Shown here: piece by piece, positions 30,166-41,118 of the stretch
How positions within the stretch are numbered: position 1 is the first letter of the stretch
Layout of the letters: every line of letters begins with the position of its first letter
DNA from: Isochrysis galbana
Lineage: Eukaryota > Haptophyta > Isochrysidales > Isochrysidaceae
Direction: 5' to 3'
Assembly (NCBI GenBank): GCA_018136815.1
Contig: CM030940.1
Coordinates: forward strand, 1,444,613-1,508,612
Length of the DNA: 64,000 bases
Notes under the pieces: model-generated
Seen by the model: the letters and a program-made list of their open reading frames with translations, nothing else
The model's database searches: none
Told to the model about the DNA's origin: nothing
Made by a program: the position numbers and the translations under genes

Positions 30166-30300
30166 GAACTAAGTTTATACTTGGTTCGCCCATGGGGGGG
30201 GCACGAGCCCCCCCCTCTCTCCACTCCTTTCCTGCTGTGGGGGGGGAACCACCTACCCTACCAGCATGCCTTATGGCATGCCAGGAGCAGTCTGCAGACT
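30166..30300 (+). repeat. Repeat family B, solo arm
   Basis: Begins GAACTAAGTTTATACTTGGTT and continues CGCCCATGGG, GGCACGAGCCCCCC, CTCTCCACTCC, GGGGAACCACC and GGCATGCCAGGAGC, matching the left arm at 6,116-6,245. No partner arm is nearby. 30,300-30,590 after it is spacer with CTAGTAGTAG repeats. Confidence 0.7.
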
Positions 30301-30592
30301 ACTGTATACTCTACTACTCTGCACTCTGCTAGTAGTAGTAGTAGGAATGCCTAGTATCCGCGATCGTCAGCCGTCAGCCTAACTGATCGGTGACACCTAG
30401 TATCCTCACCCGGGTAGAGTTGTGCCCGCAACTTGAGATGGACAGACCCCCCTGTGATGATTTGATTACTTGTTGCGTGGGCTTGTAAAAGCTACTAGTA
30501 GTAAAGCATTAGAGTACTACTACTAGTAGTAGTAAGTAGTACCACTGTTGTACTGTCGCAGATGTCGGGGGGAGGGGGAGGGGGCGGCGGCG

Positions 30593-32296
30593 ATGGACGG
30601 CGTGCGGCTGACGCAGCCGACCATCCTGCTCTCTGCGGAGAAGGGATCTTCGCGTGGTGTGGGCGGCTCGACGCACCTACCGCTAGGAGTGGTGCTTGCA
30701 CTCGCGGGTAGCGGTGGCAAGCGCCTCGCATGCGCCGTTGGCTCTGGGCTCGACGAGCTTGGGCTGGGCATCTCTCTAGCTGACCTGCTGCTTCCAAAGC
30801 CTGCGCTCTGTGGGAGGTGCCTCGACCTGACGATCGGCGAGCACCGGCTGATCGGCCACCCGCTGCCTATCCATCGCGCCCCTGATGCGCCATCCGAGCT
30901 CCGAGCCCTCAACGTCGCGTTTGTGCTCGACGCATGGCCGGCGGCGGAGATGGCCAAGCAGTACACGAGATCACTGAGCGTCTGCCGGATCATCGCGGCA
31001 GAGCTGGGCGAGACCCTCGCGCACCACGAGGCGCTGAGCAGCCTCGTCTCAACCTGTGTCTCAACATCCGCCGTCAGCCCCGTGTACGACGCGCCCCTCC
31101 CCACCTCGGTGTCTCCTAAGTGCGGCACGGGCATGGGGACGGCTGCCGCTGTGTCTGCCGTCGGCTGCGAGGCGCGCGCCGAGCCGCGGCGCGAGCAGCC
31201 GCGGGCTGAGCGCGAGGGAGGTAGACCCACCACGCCGGGCCGGGCCGAGGCGTCTGCGCGCAGCAGCGCCGACACCAGGGCGTCGACGGGGACGGGTGGG
31301 TGGCTACCTCCAGGCTCTGCCGGCACATCTGCCGGCCCCCCGCCGCCCCTGTCGATACCCCTCGCTGCCGCACTCGACGCCGTCAGCCTCGGCGTGGACT
31401 ACGGCCACACCGTCGTTCGGGTACCTCTACCTGCGCAACTGGTCCTCGACGTTCAGCTGCCTCCGCCACCCAGCGAAAGGCAGGAAGACTCGCCCATGCA
31501 CCTGGCGCGTGTGCCGGGCGCGATGCCGCCGCCGCCGGGGTTGCGGCCGTATCTTGGCCTCTTGCCTCTACGAGATGATACGCTCTCCAGCATTCCACCG
31601 GACGGCTCCCAGCTGCTTGACAGATTGGTGCGTGAGGCTTCGCCTTTGCGGTCTTTCTCGGAGCTGCACCTGGAGACGGGGCTGCCGATGTCGACACTCT
31701 TCAAGCTCGCGCTGCACCTCGAGAAGTGGGGGCACATGCGGATCATCACTCCCATCACAGAGGATTCCATCTTCTGCGTCCACCCCAACGCCAGCACTGC
31801 ACCCGACTGCGAGGCTGCGTGCGCCTACGCCGCGGCGTTCGGAAGCCGTCCGGCGCTGCCATACGTGAGCGCGCTTCAGCTTTTCTCGACGCCGCGGCGC
31901 TTTGGCGCGCTCCTCCGCTCACAACGGGTGCCGGCCCGTCGCCTTGTGCAAACCACGATCCTGCTGTGGAGGAAGCGCGCGATTCAGCAGCTGGCGCTCA
32001 CAGTGGCGTGCGTGGAAGACCCGCCCGAGCCGGCACCGCAGCCGTGCTCACAGGTGGTGGCGAGCAGTGGCAGCGGGGCGGATGCGCACGTTGTCGAGGG
32101 CGGGCGCAGCACGACATCGCCTGAGCTGGCACGCTGGCGGCTCTTCCAGCAGTTGCGGCCGATGTTGCATGGCGATCACTCGATCGAGGAAATCGCCTGG
32201 CATGAGGGCATCCCGCGGAAGGCTATCGAAGAGATGGTCCGCGCTTATCCAGAGCACCTCGTTACTCTCGCGATACCTGCGGATGGGGAGGAATGA
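30593..32296 (+). CDS. NPRL3-like subunit of GATOR1
   Basis: A 567-residue intronless gene. NPRL3/Npr3 forms GATOR1 with NPRL2 and DEPDC5, the Rag-GTPase-activating complex that shuts off TORC1 at lysosome or vacuole membranes on amino-acid starvation. Seen here: an N-terminal longin-like region (about 1-155; ILLSAEKGS, then LNVAFVLD and a following helix), a low-complexity Ala/Pro/Gly insert (about 165-260), a middle SLGVDYGHTVVRVPLPAQLV segment, a winged-helix-like SFSELHLETGLPMSTLFKLA region with HLEKWG (about 355-385), and the family C-terminus LRPMLHGDHSIEEIAWHEGI (about 520-545). The start is the ATG at 30,593. Assignment rests on domain order and the C-terminal motif. Confidence 0.8.
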   Translation: MDGVRLTQPTILLSAEKGSSRGVGGSTHLPLGVVLALAGSGGKRLACAVGSGLDELGLGISLADLLLPKPALCGRCLDLTIGEHRLIGHPLPIHRAPDAPSELRALNVAFVLDAWPAAEMAKQYTRSLSVCRIIAAELGETLAHHEALSSLVSTCVSTSAVSPVYDAPLPTSVSPKCGTGMGTAAAVSAVGCEARAEPRREQPRAEREGGRPTTPGRAEASARSSADTRASTGTGGWLPPGSAGTSAGPPPPLSIPLAAALDAVSLGVDYGHTVVRVPLPAQLVLDVQLPPPPSERQEDSPMHLARVPGAMPPPPGLRPYLGLLPLRDDTLSSIPPDGSQLLDRLVREASPLRSFSELHLETGLPMSTLFKLALHLEKWGHMRIITPITEDSIFCVHPNASTAPDCEAACAYAAAFGSRPALPYVSALQLFSTPRRFGALLRSQRVPARRLVQTTILLWRKRAIQQLALTVACVEDPPEPAPQPCSQVVASSGSGADAHVVEGGRSTTSPELARWRLFQQLRPMLHGDHSIEEIAWHEGIPRKAIEEMVRAYPEHLVTLAIPADGEE

Positions 32297-34127
32297 TCGA
32301 GCTGCGTGGCTACATACTTCGGCCGCAGCACAAAGGTTCGTGCAGTAGCGCCATGGCAGCATCTGCGCAACTTGCGCGCATCAATCTTAGTAGTAGTGGT
32401 AAACATTACTTGCAACGGGGAGGGCAGATAAGTTTGGTGTGAGCGCAGAATGTGTCTAGGGTATGTGTAGGTTGTGATATCGCCGATGACGGACACGCTC
32501 GGTCGAAGTAGGGCCGTGCGCTTTTGCAAGTTTGAAGCCAACGCCACACGGGCACTGCACTGATCCAAGCGGCCCCGCTGCCGCTAGCCTTTTGGGGAAG
32601 AAGCAGTGCACTTACCTCGGCGTATAAATGAAATTGAATCTGAAGATTCAGGACTACACACCTACTATGAGAGACTCAGAGACCCGGCACCTAGCTAGTA
32701 CCTCTCCCTCTCCACTGTCATCGCCCTTACATCTTACATCCTAGATGCTCCATTAGGCTGGTATTAGATCTTGATATCATGATAGTAGGTCCTCCAGCCT
32801 CCAGACCCAAATGGCCTAATATTAGGTATGATAGTAGGTCCTCCGCTCCATGACCCTATCGTTTTAACGATAGTCGTTGCGTATATACTAGTACATATAT
32901 ATACCGTATTACCGTATTTGGCCAGAGGTGAAATACATACGTATTTGACTGTATTTGAATAAGGGCGTCCTGGGTTGTAGCGGTTGTAGGCCTCGCATGT
33001 ATTTGAATTGAAATGTATTTGTACTTGTACTGGGCCGGACGCCAAATAAATATATGTATTTATTGGCTGTATTTGTATTTGCAGGTCCCAACACCGTACA
33101 CCGTATTACCGTATTTCGTATTTCCCATCTAGGATCGCAAATCGCTCCCTCGCGGCCTTCGCTTCGCTTTCGCTAGCGTTAGCGTGGGCCATGTGCCATG
33201 TTCGTGTACAGGCCACCCACGGGACGAGCCTCGTCGACCAATGCCGGATGGGGGGGGCTCGAGTACAAGAACAAGAGCGCGGCGAGGGCGGCAGAGACTA
33301 GAGATGCTTGAGATGGAGCTCTAGCTCTCTAGTTCTCTAGCTCTAGAGCTCTGAGATGGAGCTCTAGCTCTAGAGCTCTAGGGGCTAAGAGCCCCCCCCC
33401 CCCCCATCTCTCATCTCTCTATTTCTACTTCTACTCCTAACCGGCCAGAAATAGGCCCAAAGGGCGCCCCGGAGAGTATCGCGGCGGGGCGGCAGGCGCC
33501 AGCCGATCGTCGGTCCCCTCCCCCCCCCTTCCCCTCTCCTCCCTTCCCCTCTCCTCTCCCTGCCTTCCCCTCTCACACCTCTCCCCTCCCCCTTTCCCCG
33601 GGCTCTCTTGCGCACCCTTTGGGCGCGGGCAATCGGGCCGTTCGAGCCGTCAGGCAGGTACGCAGAGGCTGGATACTGCGCTGGTCAGATGTGCTGCGAG
33701 AGAGGGGGGGGGGGCTGGGAGGAAGGGAGGGAGGGAAAGAAGGAGGGATGGAGGGGGGGGAGAGATAGAGGGAGGGATAGAGGGAGGGATAGAGAGAGGG
33801 AGGGGGAGGGAGTGGGAAGAGGACAGCACGCTCTGACGCTCTTTACTGCAGCTGGAGCACTCTCTTCGTCTCCCCTTTCCCCTTCCTCTCTTTCTAAGGC
33901 CACTCGCCCCCGCTCCCCTTGCGCCGCCCTGCCTCTGCCCATCTGCCACTCTCCTACAACCCCCACCCTCTCTCTCTCTCTGGCTCTGCGCTGTACGCCG
34001 TGTCTGCGCAGCAGGCTGCTGTAAGCAGATTGGCCGCTCAAGCGCTATCCACTCACTTGCCGCTCTCCTGGTTAACCACACCAGGTCTCGTGTCGCAGCG
34101 CAGTGAGGGTGGATTGCGGCGGCTAAC
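32297..34127. other. Repeat-rich AT-skewed intergenic region
   Basis: 32,760-32,850 contains two copies of ATGATAGTAGGTCCTCC. 32,880-33,130 has many GTATTTG/CGTATT words and is unusually AT-rich for this window. 33,300-33,385 is a cluster of GAGCTCTAGCTC palindromes. 33,530-33,830 is mixed CT and GGGAGGGA-type purine repeat. No gene is supported; the transporter promoter should lie in 33,840-34,127. Confidence 0.5.
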
Positions 34128-36113
34128 ATGGGGCGAATAGGCCTTCAGCACAACAAGGTGTGCTGACGAAGTCCGGGCGGTGTAGACCATAGAGGCATGC
34201 AATCGGCTGTTTTGCCCCAAGTTACAACTCTCCCCCATTAATCTTCCGATGCATCCATCCATCCATTGTGGTACAGCTGCTGATGATGGGGCTGATCAAC
34301 TTTAGCAACCTGCTTTGCCACTCGTTATTCTCCATCTTGCCCGCGTTCTTCCCCCAAGAGGCCAAAACGAAGGGAATGTCCGAAGATGCCGTGGGCATAG
34401 TCTTTGCTTGCTTTCCGGCAGTCATCTTTCTCACATCACCCTTTGCGGGGCCATTCATGAGCAGGCATGGCAAGAAGTGGGTGTACACAACTGGCCTCAT
34501 AGTGGTGTCTGTGTCTACCATGTGCTTCTCGTTCGCTTCTTACCTGCCAGCGGGCTCGCCATTCGCTACATGGTGCCTCTTCATCCGCTTATTGCAGGCA
34601 CGCCTGTCCACTGGGCCTGCATGCGGAGGCTCGTTTATGCCTTGTCGCCCTTGCAGACGGTGGAGCAAATCATCTGTAGGGACGGTGGCTTGTGAGCTCA
34701 TGTGCTTCCGCAATTGCTATACGCAGGGCCTCGGCTCTGCGATGGAAGAGACCGCCGCATATGCAATCATTGCGGAGCTTGATGCGCAAAATGTCTCGCT
34801 TTTCATGGGCCTCACTGAGATCTCGACGGGATTGGTGCATGGCTCATGCCCATGCCGCCCCTGCCGTGAGCGATGCCAGGCGACGGCGTGCGTGTGTCAA
34901 AGTCGTGCACGTCATACCTCCTATACCGCCTATCACAATATACCTCCTATCACATGGTCCAGGGCTACATGGTTGGTCCACCACTAGGCGGTATCCTTTT
35001 TGCGCTCGGTGGCTTTGCGACGCCTTTTATGGTGCTCGGCCTCGCTCTGCTGCCAGCTGCGGCCCTCATCAACTATCGCTTACCTCCCGACGATCGGAAA
35101 CGGTCAAACGACGAGACCAAGGGAGACGTCTCGATGAAGGTGTGGTGTTGAGCGCGGAGAGCGCTCCTTGTTGCCGCTATGCTTTGATGGCAACGTGGTC
35201 GACCGACTCATCCGTGCCTGCTCCCTCTCCCACTCCAGGCATTGATGCGCAACCCGCAGATAACCCTTATTGCGCTTGCATCGATGCTGGCCAACTCCGA
35301 TTACGCCTTCCTTGAGCCAACCCTAGGCGACCACGCCAAGTCTTTTGGCCATGCACAGAGCGAGGCTGGCATTGGCATGCTCTTCTCCATATCAAGCGTA
35401 ACGTATACGCTTGCGTGTCCCTTGATAGGCATACTAGCCAATAGGTATGCGCATCGTGGCCGAGTCTGCACGGGCTGTTGCTTGGTGGCATCCGAGCAAA
35501 TGCTGACTGAGAATGCGTATCCCTCACCCGATGAAATGAGCAGGGAGCGATTCGGTCCGAGGCCAATCATCTTGACAGGCCTTCTACTACAGCTGATCGG
35601 TTTCCTTCTGATTGGACCGAGCCCCTTGCTAGCGATGGGACCGAAGCTCGGCCTCGGCCAAATGGTGATCGCGCTTGTCCTCTTCGGCATCGGCGAAAGC
35701 ATGAGCATGACGCCCGTCATGGACGATATGATGAACTCATGTGGCGACCTCGCTGATGCGTCGGTCAACTCCCTTTCGTCCATCTTGGCGGCCTCGTTTT
35801 CTCTAGGGCAGATGGTGCGCACGTTTCGACTCTCCGCACGTGTCGAGCCTCGGATGCGCCGATTTCCATGAAGAATTGTGACGAATCAGTTGCGCCCATC
35901 CATTTGGCCTCGCAGGTGGGACCCGTTGTTGGCACTGCGCTCACCTCCAGGTTCTCTTTTCCGACGGCATGCACAGCGATGGCGCTCGTGCTGCTATTAC
36001 ATACCTCCGCCATTTTCTTCATCGACGCAATGCCGACAAGAAAGGGGGTTAGGGACGGTGCGTATCAAGAGCTCACTGCGCTCAACCCACCCGAGGTGGC
36101 CTCAGCGGATTGA
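34128..36113 (+). CDS. MFS transporter, SLC18-like (vesicular amine transporter type)
   Basis: Seven exons: 34128-34157 (tentative), 34277-34597, 34727-34834, 34963-35139, 35239-35444, 35544-35814, 35916-36113. The product is about 436 residues with up to 12 membrane helices. Frames join without loss; the second intron has a GC donor (CAG/GCACGC), the others GT. Recognisable features are the loop 2-3 motif FMSRHGKKW, the segment RLLQGLGSAMEETAAYA restored across the GC-AG intron, GLTEISTGLGYMVGPPLGG across intron 3, RERFGPRPI in the mirror loop of the second half, and VGPVVGTALTS near the end. These fit SLC18-like major facilitator proteins (SLC18A/B1), which export amines or polyamines using the proton gradient. 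The substrate here is unknown. The first exon is the weak point; translation could instead start at ATG 34,283. Confidence 0.85.
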
Positions 36114-36619
36114 CGTGAACGAATGATGACAGTTGGACGTCACAATTTGTCGGAGATTTCGCGCGTTCTTGTCCGTGGCGCCGCGTTGGCGCTCACTCCA
36201 ACTTATTTGGGCCGCCTTTATCGCGCCGCGCGGCACGTTTTAGTGTTCATGCTCGCCCATCGGCGAGCGGCTGTACTACCGCTATTCACACAATCCGCAG
36301 CCTTCCATTGTCTAGTGGCGTTCTCCGCCAAGCGCCATTCCTTGTGCAAGGATGCAGTGCTGCAATCGGCGCGCGGCGATGGACGTACTCACATCCCGCG
36401 CGCCGCCACCCGTGCCCTTTGTTCCGTGCCTATCACACGTGGCACTCGTGATCATGTCGTGCCTTGTCTACCTGCTTGTTTCAAGTTGATGCACGCCAAC
36501 CCTGTGCCAGTCTGCGTTCATACTCATTTTCATAGTCAACTATCAAAAACTATTTTTTGGATTTAGGCTAATGGACGAGAACGAGAGCGACGAACAACAG
36601 AACGGATAGGCCGACGGAC
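36114..36619. other. Spacer and likely 3' UTR of the MFS transporter gene
   Basis: A plus-strand frame (36,123-36,566) has no recognisable domain and starts ten bases after the transporter stop. No other feature seen. Confidence 0.5.
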
Positions 36620-37085
36620 TAATACTAATCTTATGATTGGTCGCCATGGAGGGACTCTCTCGACTCCTCTCATGGGGGGCGAGAACCATCCAACCCCCTG
36701 CGCTGCCTCTTGGCATGCAGGGGGGACTCACCCAGGCTACCTAGACTCTCCCTGAGTCCCTGAGAGTCAAGCACCGATCCCGCGCTTTGGCCCGCGTTGG
36801 CCTGCTTCTCGCTCTGACGCTCTGACCAACCCCTCCTCCCCCTGGCCCCCCCTGGTCAGGAGCCCCCAGCCAGCTCCAGTCGACCGGCAGGGGCGCGAGA
36901 GCCAGCGAGGGGCAGAGGCAGAGGCAGGAGGGACCAGGACACCAGGACCATGCCCCAGCCTCCAGGCCCTCACCTGCCCCCTGAGCTGCGCTCCCAGGTC
37001 CCAGGCCCCTGCAGGCCAGCCATGGGGACCTGAAGAGGGGCCGCAGGCGAGCGCCATGGTCCAGAGCCGCAGGGAAGAGACAAGG
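36620..37085 (+). repeat. Repeat family B-related copy
   Basis: 36,820-37,080 matches 6,310-6,550 with indels, including CCCCTCCTCCCCCTGG, CCAGCCAGCTCCAGTCGAC and CACCTGCCCCCTGAGCTGCG. 36,620-36,700 (TAATCTTATGATTGG onward) matches the reverse complement of 8,090-8,160. The frames within it are not genes. Confidence 0.7.
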
Positions 37086-37293
37086 AAGAGGGAAGAGGGA
37101 GCCGCTTCTAAAATAGCTTCTCAAATACCCAGTTAGAGTATTGGATGATATGAGCCGGCCAGCGAGTCTCGCCTCTCTTCTAAAGTAAAGAAAGTGTACT
37201 CCTACTACCTGCTCTCTCTCTTTCTCTCTCTTTCCTCTTTCCCCCGCGGCTTCCCCTCTCTCTCTCCCCTCTCTGCCCCCACTCTCCCGCGCG

Positions 37294-38682
37294 ATGGCAG
37301 CCTCCTCCCTCGAGGAGGAGCTCGAGCTCTCTGCCGCGGCTCTCTCTTCTCACGTGCGCTCGGAGGGGTCAGCCGCGCTGGCTGCAGTGCTCTCTGTCGC
37401 CCAGCGTGCCCTCGCCGAGGCCGCAGCCATGCGCCGCCTCCCCCCACCGCCTTGGCTCTGTGCGGAGAGAGTCGAGCTCGCCACTCTCAAGGAGGCGCTC
37501 GAGGACCACGAGGAGCGTGAGGCGGTGCTGCGCAAGCAGATGGGCGCAATGGTGTTTGAGAAGGGCAGTCTCAATTACCAGCTCGTTCGCCTTACTCAAC
37601 GACTCGACGAGGCCGCAGAGGAGAAGGCACGTGCGGTGCATGCACTCGGAGAGGCGCTCAGCAGAGCGACGGACGAGAGGGACACGAGGCAAGGCGGTGT
37701 AGGCGAGCCCATGCTCCAGCAGATGGTAGCGTCACAAAAGCGGACAATCGAAGGGCTGCGCAGGGAGCTGCGCACCGCACAGGACATGCTCTCACAGAAC
37801 CAGCAGATCGCCCAGCACACGCGGATCGCGCAGCACCAGCAAGACAAACAACCTTGCCCGCCACCGACGCCGCAGACGCCGCTGCCACCCTCTCACCACC
37901 CCCCAAACTCTCCGCCGTCGACGTACCGACAGGAGGCGAATGAGGAGACTCCTACCCAAGAATGTGGCGCTCCCTCGTCTCATGATCTGGAGGATCGGCT
38001 TTCGCCGTACGGGCTGCCTGCGGATCGTCCCTTGAAGCGTCATAATACTGATGGCGAAATGCTCTCGAAGTTGCCCAGCCGGCGCACCCGCGAATCAGAG
38101 CTGACGCATGAGCAGCTGACATTATCTCTCTTACACCTGCAGACGGACCACTCGTCGATGGCTCTGCAACTGTCACGTGTGCAGAAGGACAAGGAGAAGG
38201 CGCACGCCGAGGCAGCTGATCTCAAGGAAAAGATACAAGATCTCGAGCGCGAAGTCGGCCGCCTTACGCGCGAAGTGGAGGCGCTCACTGCAAGGCTGCA
38301 GGAGCAGCTGATACAGCTCGAATCGACGCGCGCCAAGCTTGCCAACGCCAACTCCGCGCTGCCGCAGGTCAGAGGCTCCGCGCCTCGTGCTGCCGGTGTT
38401 GCACATGAAAGTCGGTCGCTCGGGGCGTCCGATCACGTCTCGCTCGATGTCTGTGGCGAGGCCACTTCCTCGTCGCCCGCCATTGGCAGCGGTGCATTTG
38501 TTAGCCGTCACCATCCGCCACAGCTCCGAGGACGCATCTGGCGGGTGCCGCTGCGTTGGGCGTTGTGGGCGCTCGGCGCGGGCGGTATGAGCGGGGGGGC
38601 GCAAGCGGGTAGGTTGCAGCAGCGGCTCCGGTCTCGACGAGAGTTGGGCAAAGCCGATCAGCACGCACTCATGAGTGTATGA
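37294..38682 (+). CDS. Coiled-coil protein
   Basis: Open for 462 residues from the ATG at 37,294. Helical heptad-rich segments lie at about 60-180 (ERVELATLKEALEDHEEREA, later LVRLTQRLDEAAEEK) and about 265-355 (DLKEKIQDLEREVGRLTREV), separated by a Pro/Gln/Ser linker (about 185-225). Residues after about 358 (VRGSAPRAAG onward) look non-coding. A GTCAGA donor after CAG at 38,368 and an acceptor at 38,615 would remove them in frame, giving a C-terminus ending RRELGKADQHALMSV. No family is recognised; a cytoskeletal or basal-body role is only a guess. A CT-rich 5' leader (37,209-37,290) precedes the ATG. Confidence 0.7.
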   Translation: MAASSLEEELELSAAALSSHVRSEGSAALAAVLSVAQRALAEAAAMRRLPPPPWLCAERVELATLKEALEDHEEREAVLRKQMGAMVFEKGSLNYQLVRLTQRLDEAAEEKARAVHALGEALSRATDERDTRQGGVGEPMLQQMVASQKRTIEGLRRELRTAQDMLSQNQQIAQHTRIAQHQQDKQPCPPPTPQTPLPPSHHPPNSPPSTYRQEANEETPTQECGAPSSHDLEDRLSPYGLPADRPLKRHNTDGEMLSKLPSRRTRESELTHEQLTLSLLHLQTDHSSMALQLSRVQKDKEKAHAEAADLKEKIQDLEREVGRLTREVEALTARLQEQLIQLESTRAKLANANSALPQVRGSAPRAAGVAHESRSLGASDHVSLDVCGEATSSSPAIGSGAFVSRHHPPQLRGRIWRVPLRWALWALGAGGMSGGAQAGRLQQRLRSRRELGKADQHALMSV

Positions 38683-40024
38683 CGTCGTGATTGTGGCTGA
38701 ATGCCAGTGCCATAGCTTTGCCCAGTCTCGGTGTCATTTCTTCCGTCGCACTCGTAATTCACTCGCCGCGCGAGGGCAAGCCGCTTGTCGCGAACGAGGT
38801 GGGAAAAGCTTGTAGTACAAGAGTGCGTAAAAAAATCTTCAAGATGACGCTCATGCTGCTAGTCTACTACCCACCACAGGGGATCCGCCGACAGCGCCCA
38901 TGCCCCTCGCTCACTCCCCTGACTCCGCGTCGCCCCCGACGCCGTCCAATGGCAGAAACACGGGCCAAGCCCGGACCTATTTTTAGGCAGACCCGCGCGT
39001 GCCAGACCGGTGCTCGGCGGCGAAGGACGAAGGAGAGATGGCCTGACGAAGATGTGCTTGTGCGCGCGGTAGACCGCGGAGTAGAAAGTGATCTTAACCA
39101 TCTCCTCGCCCGGTGGCACCCCAATCATCTTGTCCAACGAGAACACCTCCAGCGAGAACACAGTGCTCCACACTGCTGCTCGCTGGGCTCGACAAAAGTT
39201 TGTTGGCCGCTGGCGGGACAGGTGCGCTGCCGATCGCGCCCGCTCTGGCGCAGGTCGACCAGGCCCGTACCTACAATGCCTTTGCCGCCCCAAACGTCAG
39301 GTTCCCGACTCGTCTTTCGACGCTGACGCGCCGCAGGGACGACGAAGGCAGAGAGTGGAGAGAGGGAGAGGGGGGGTTTTGCACCCCCCCCCGATGGAAT
39401 GCAGTGAGAAATGGGCCCCGTTTGCGTTAGCAAACGGGTGAGGGGCGGCTGGCGACAAGAGGGAGAAGAGAAGGGAGTGGCTCAATGGCGAGGAGAGAGG
39501 AGAGTATCCCAAGTGGCGCAGGCTACTCGAGTCGCAGTCATTTATTTCTCGAGGACCGCTCACGGCGCGAGCTGGTAAGGGCCGTTCTTCTTGGATTAGA
39601 GAGTTCCTCCCCCCCCCCCCCCCGGTGCTTTCCCCCGGATAGTCGCCCGACGTAGGTCGGTCTGCCTCGATAGGTTTTCCCTCATTTTAACCTGTGGGGG
39701 GTTAGAATGGGAGCCGGGGGCCTGCGAGGGGGGCGATGTGGAGGGGTGCATAGGTGTATGTATCTGTGACAGCAACATGCGTCGAGGCGTACGGGCAGGT
39801 GCGCTAAGGGTTGTCGTGTTAGTACCAGGGCTAGTGAGAGTAGTGGTACTAATGCTCAGTTATATTATTATCATCAGGTGCTCTTCTAGGGGTAAAGTTG
39901 CTTGGTAGGTGCTCCTCGATGTTGCTCAATGTTGCCTGTGGCCCCTGGAGTTGCTCGTGAGTTGCTCGCACGCTCAAACACCCCGAAAGTTGCTCGGAAA
40001 GTTGCCGACAACTCTTGGCAGGCC
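38683..40024. other. Intergenic region, no accepted gene
   Basis: Overlapping frames on both strands at 38,859-39,430 show no domain; one minus-strand stretch (IGVPPGEEMVKITFYSAVYR, about 39,050-39,110) is compositionally protein-like but isolated. 39,608-39,622 is poly-C. 39,790-39,850 resembles 7,150-7,215 (GTACGGGCA...AGTACCAG), another shared repeat. Confidence 0.45.
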
Positions 40025-40145
40025 CTAGTCCCCCCTCCAGTGCACGCACCGACCCTGCGTGCACCCTAGCGCGTCCTCTCGTGCCCTCTCCTCGAGTCCG
40101 CGCTGGGGGGAAAGGGGAAACCCCTTTCATGTAAAACAACGTAGG
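40025..40145. repeat. Repeat family A, partial third copy
   Basis: Matches 5,825-5,935: CCAGTGCACGCACCGACCCTGCG, then GCGCTGGGGGGAA, ACCCCTTTC and GTAAAACAACG. Only the inner half of the arm is present. Confidence 0.7.
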
Positions 40146-41118
40146 GGCGCGCTTTTAAGAGAATCATGGGTGTTGTCTACGATAGTGTTCTGGCAGAGCC
40201 GGAACTCTTTTACACCAAGATGGGCGATCGGCTCCGCGCTCCGCAGGAGAGCGCGATCAGCGATCAGAGATCGATGTAGCCCCGGCGGGCACCGACGAGG
40301 CGGTTGATGGCTGGCGTACCCCCCTTTGTTGCCACTGTGGTTGTTAGACATCCAACAAACAATCATTGAGCTGATTGGGCCTAAAGGGTAAAGGGAGGGT
40401 GGGGTAGGGGTAGAAGATGGGGTTGACCTGCTGCTGCGGCTGGGTTAGAAGTTATACACAGAGGTTCGGCCTCTGCTGATTTTGTATTTTGTGGATAGCA
40501 TTCTGCCAAGGCCTAACTAAGACTACACACTCACTTGGCCTTCTTATTGCCGTAACAATATGCGGCACAGAAAACGCTGCAGGGCTTGGGGCTCAATCGA
40601 AAGTGTACACATTTTCATACGCTAAATGACTAGAGATGAGGGTGGTCAGCGAGATTACACGATGTTTGTTAACCCAAGCAGCGTGAGTGATGCACTTTGA
40701 TCAATTGCTGCGCCGCTCACGGATTGCAGCCAATGTGCCGATGAACCACCAGAGAGAAAGCAGCAGCTCTTGGCGTTCAGCTTCCGATTGTGCGGTCTTG
40801 AAGGGAATGGCGGACGGCGAAGAGACCGGGTCGCCCTCGTTAGCAGCGCGATTTTTGGACGCTCATGGGCGGCAGATGCAGAGAACTCAAAGAAAACAAA
40901 AACGAGAGCGACGATGGAACTAGGTTAGGACCGCACACAGTCGCTGCTGAGTGGTGGATGGCACCGAAGGAGCCATGGGCAAGAGGTAGTTCGACTGCTT
41001 ATTGGGAACAAGGCAGGTCTATGCCAATATAATTGATTGTACTACTTCTTCTGAGGTCGTCGATTCTTAGTCAAGGGAGAGGGCACAGCCGATGTCGCTA
41101 ATGTGCCGGAGCATGAGA
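40146..41118. other. Intergenic region, no accepted gene
   Basis: 40,160-40,280 contains a short plus-strand frame (AEPELFYTKMGDRLRAPQES) ending in TAG that looks protein-like but has no start or family. The remainder to 41,118 is AT-richer spacer with no gene seen. Confidence 0.45.

Noticed and set aside
38859-39430. Several overlapping frames downstream of the coiled-coil gene
   Set aside because: All six frames are partly open, none shows a domain, and no consistent exon structure could be built.
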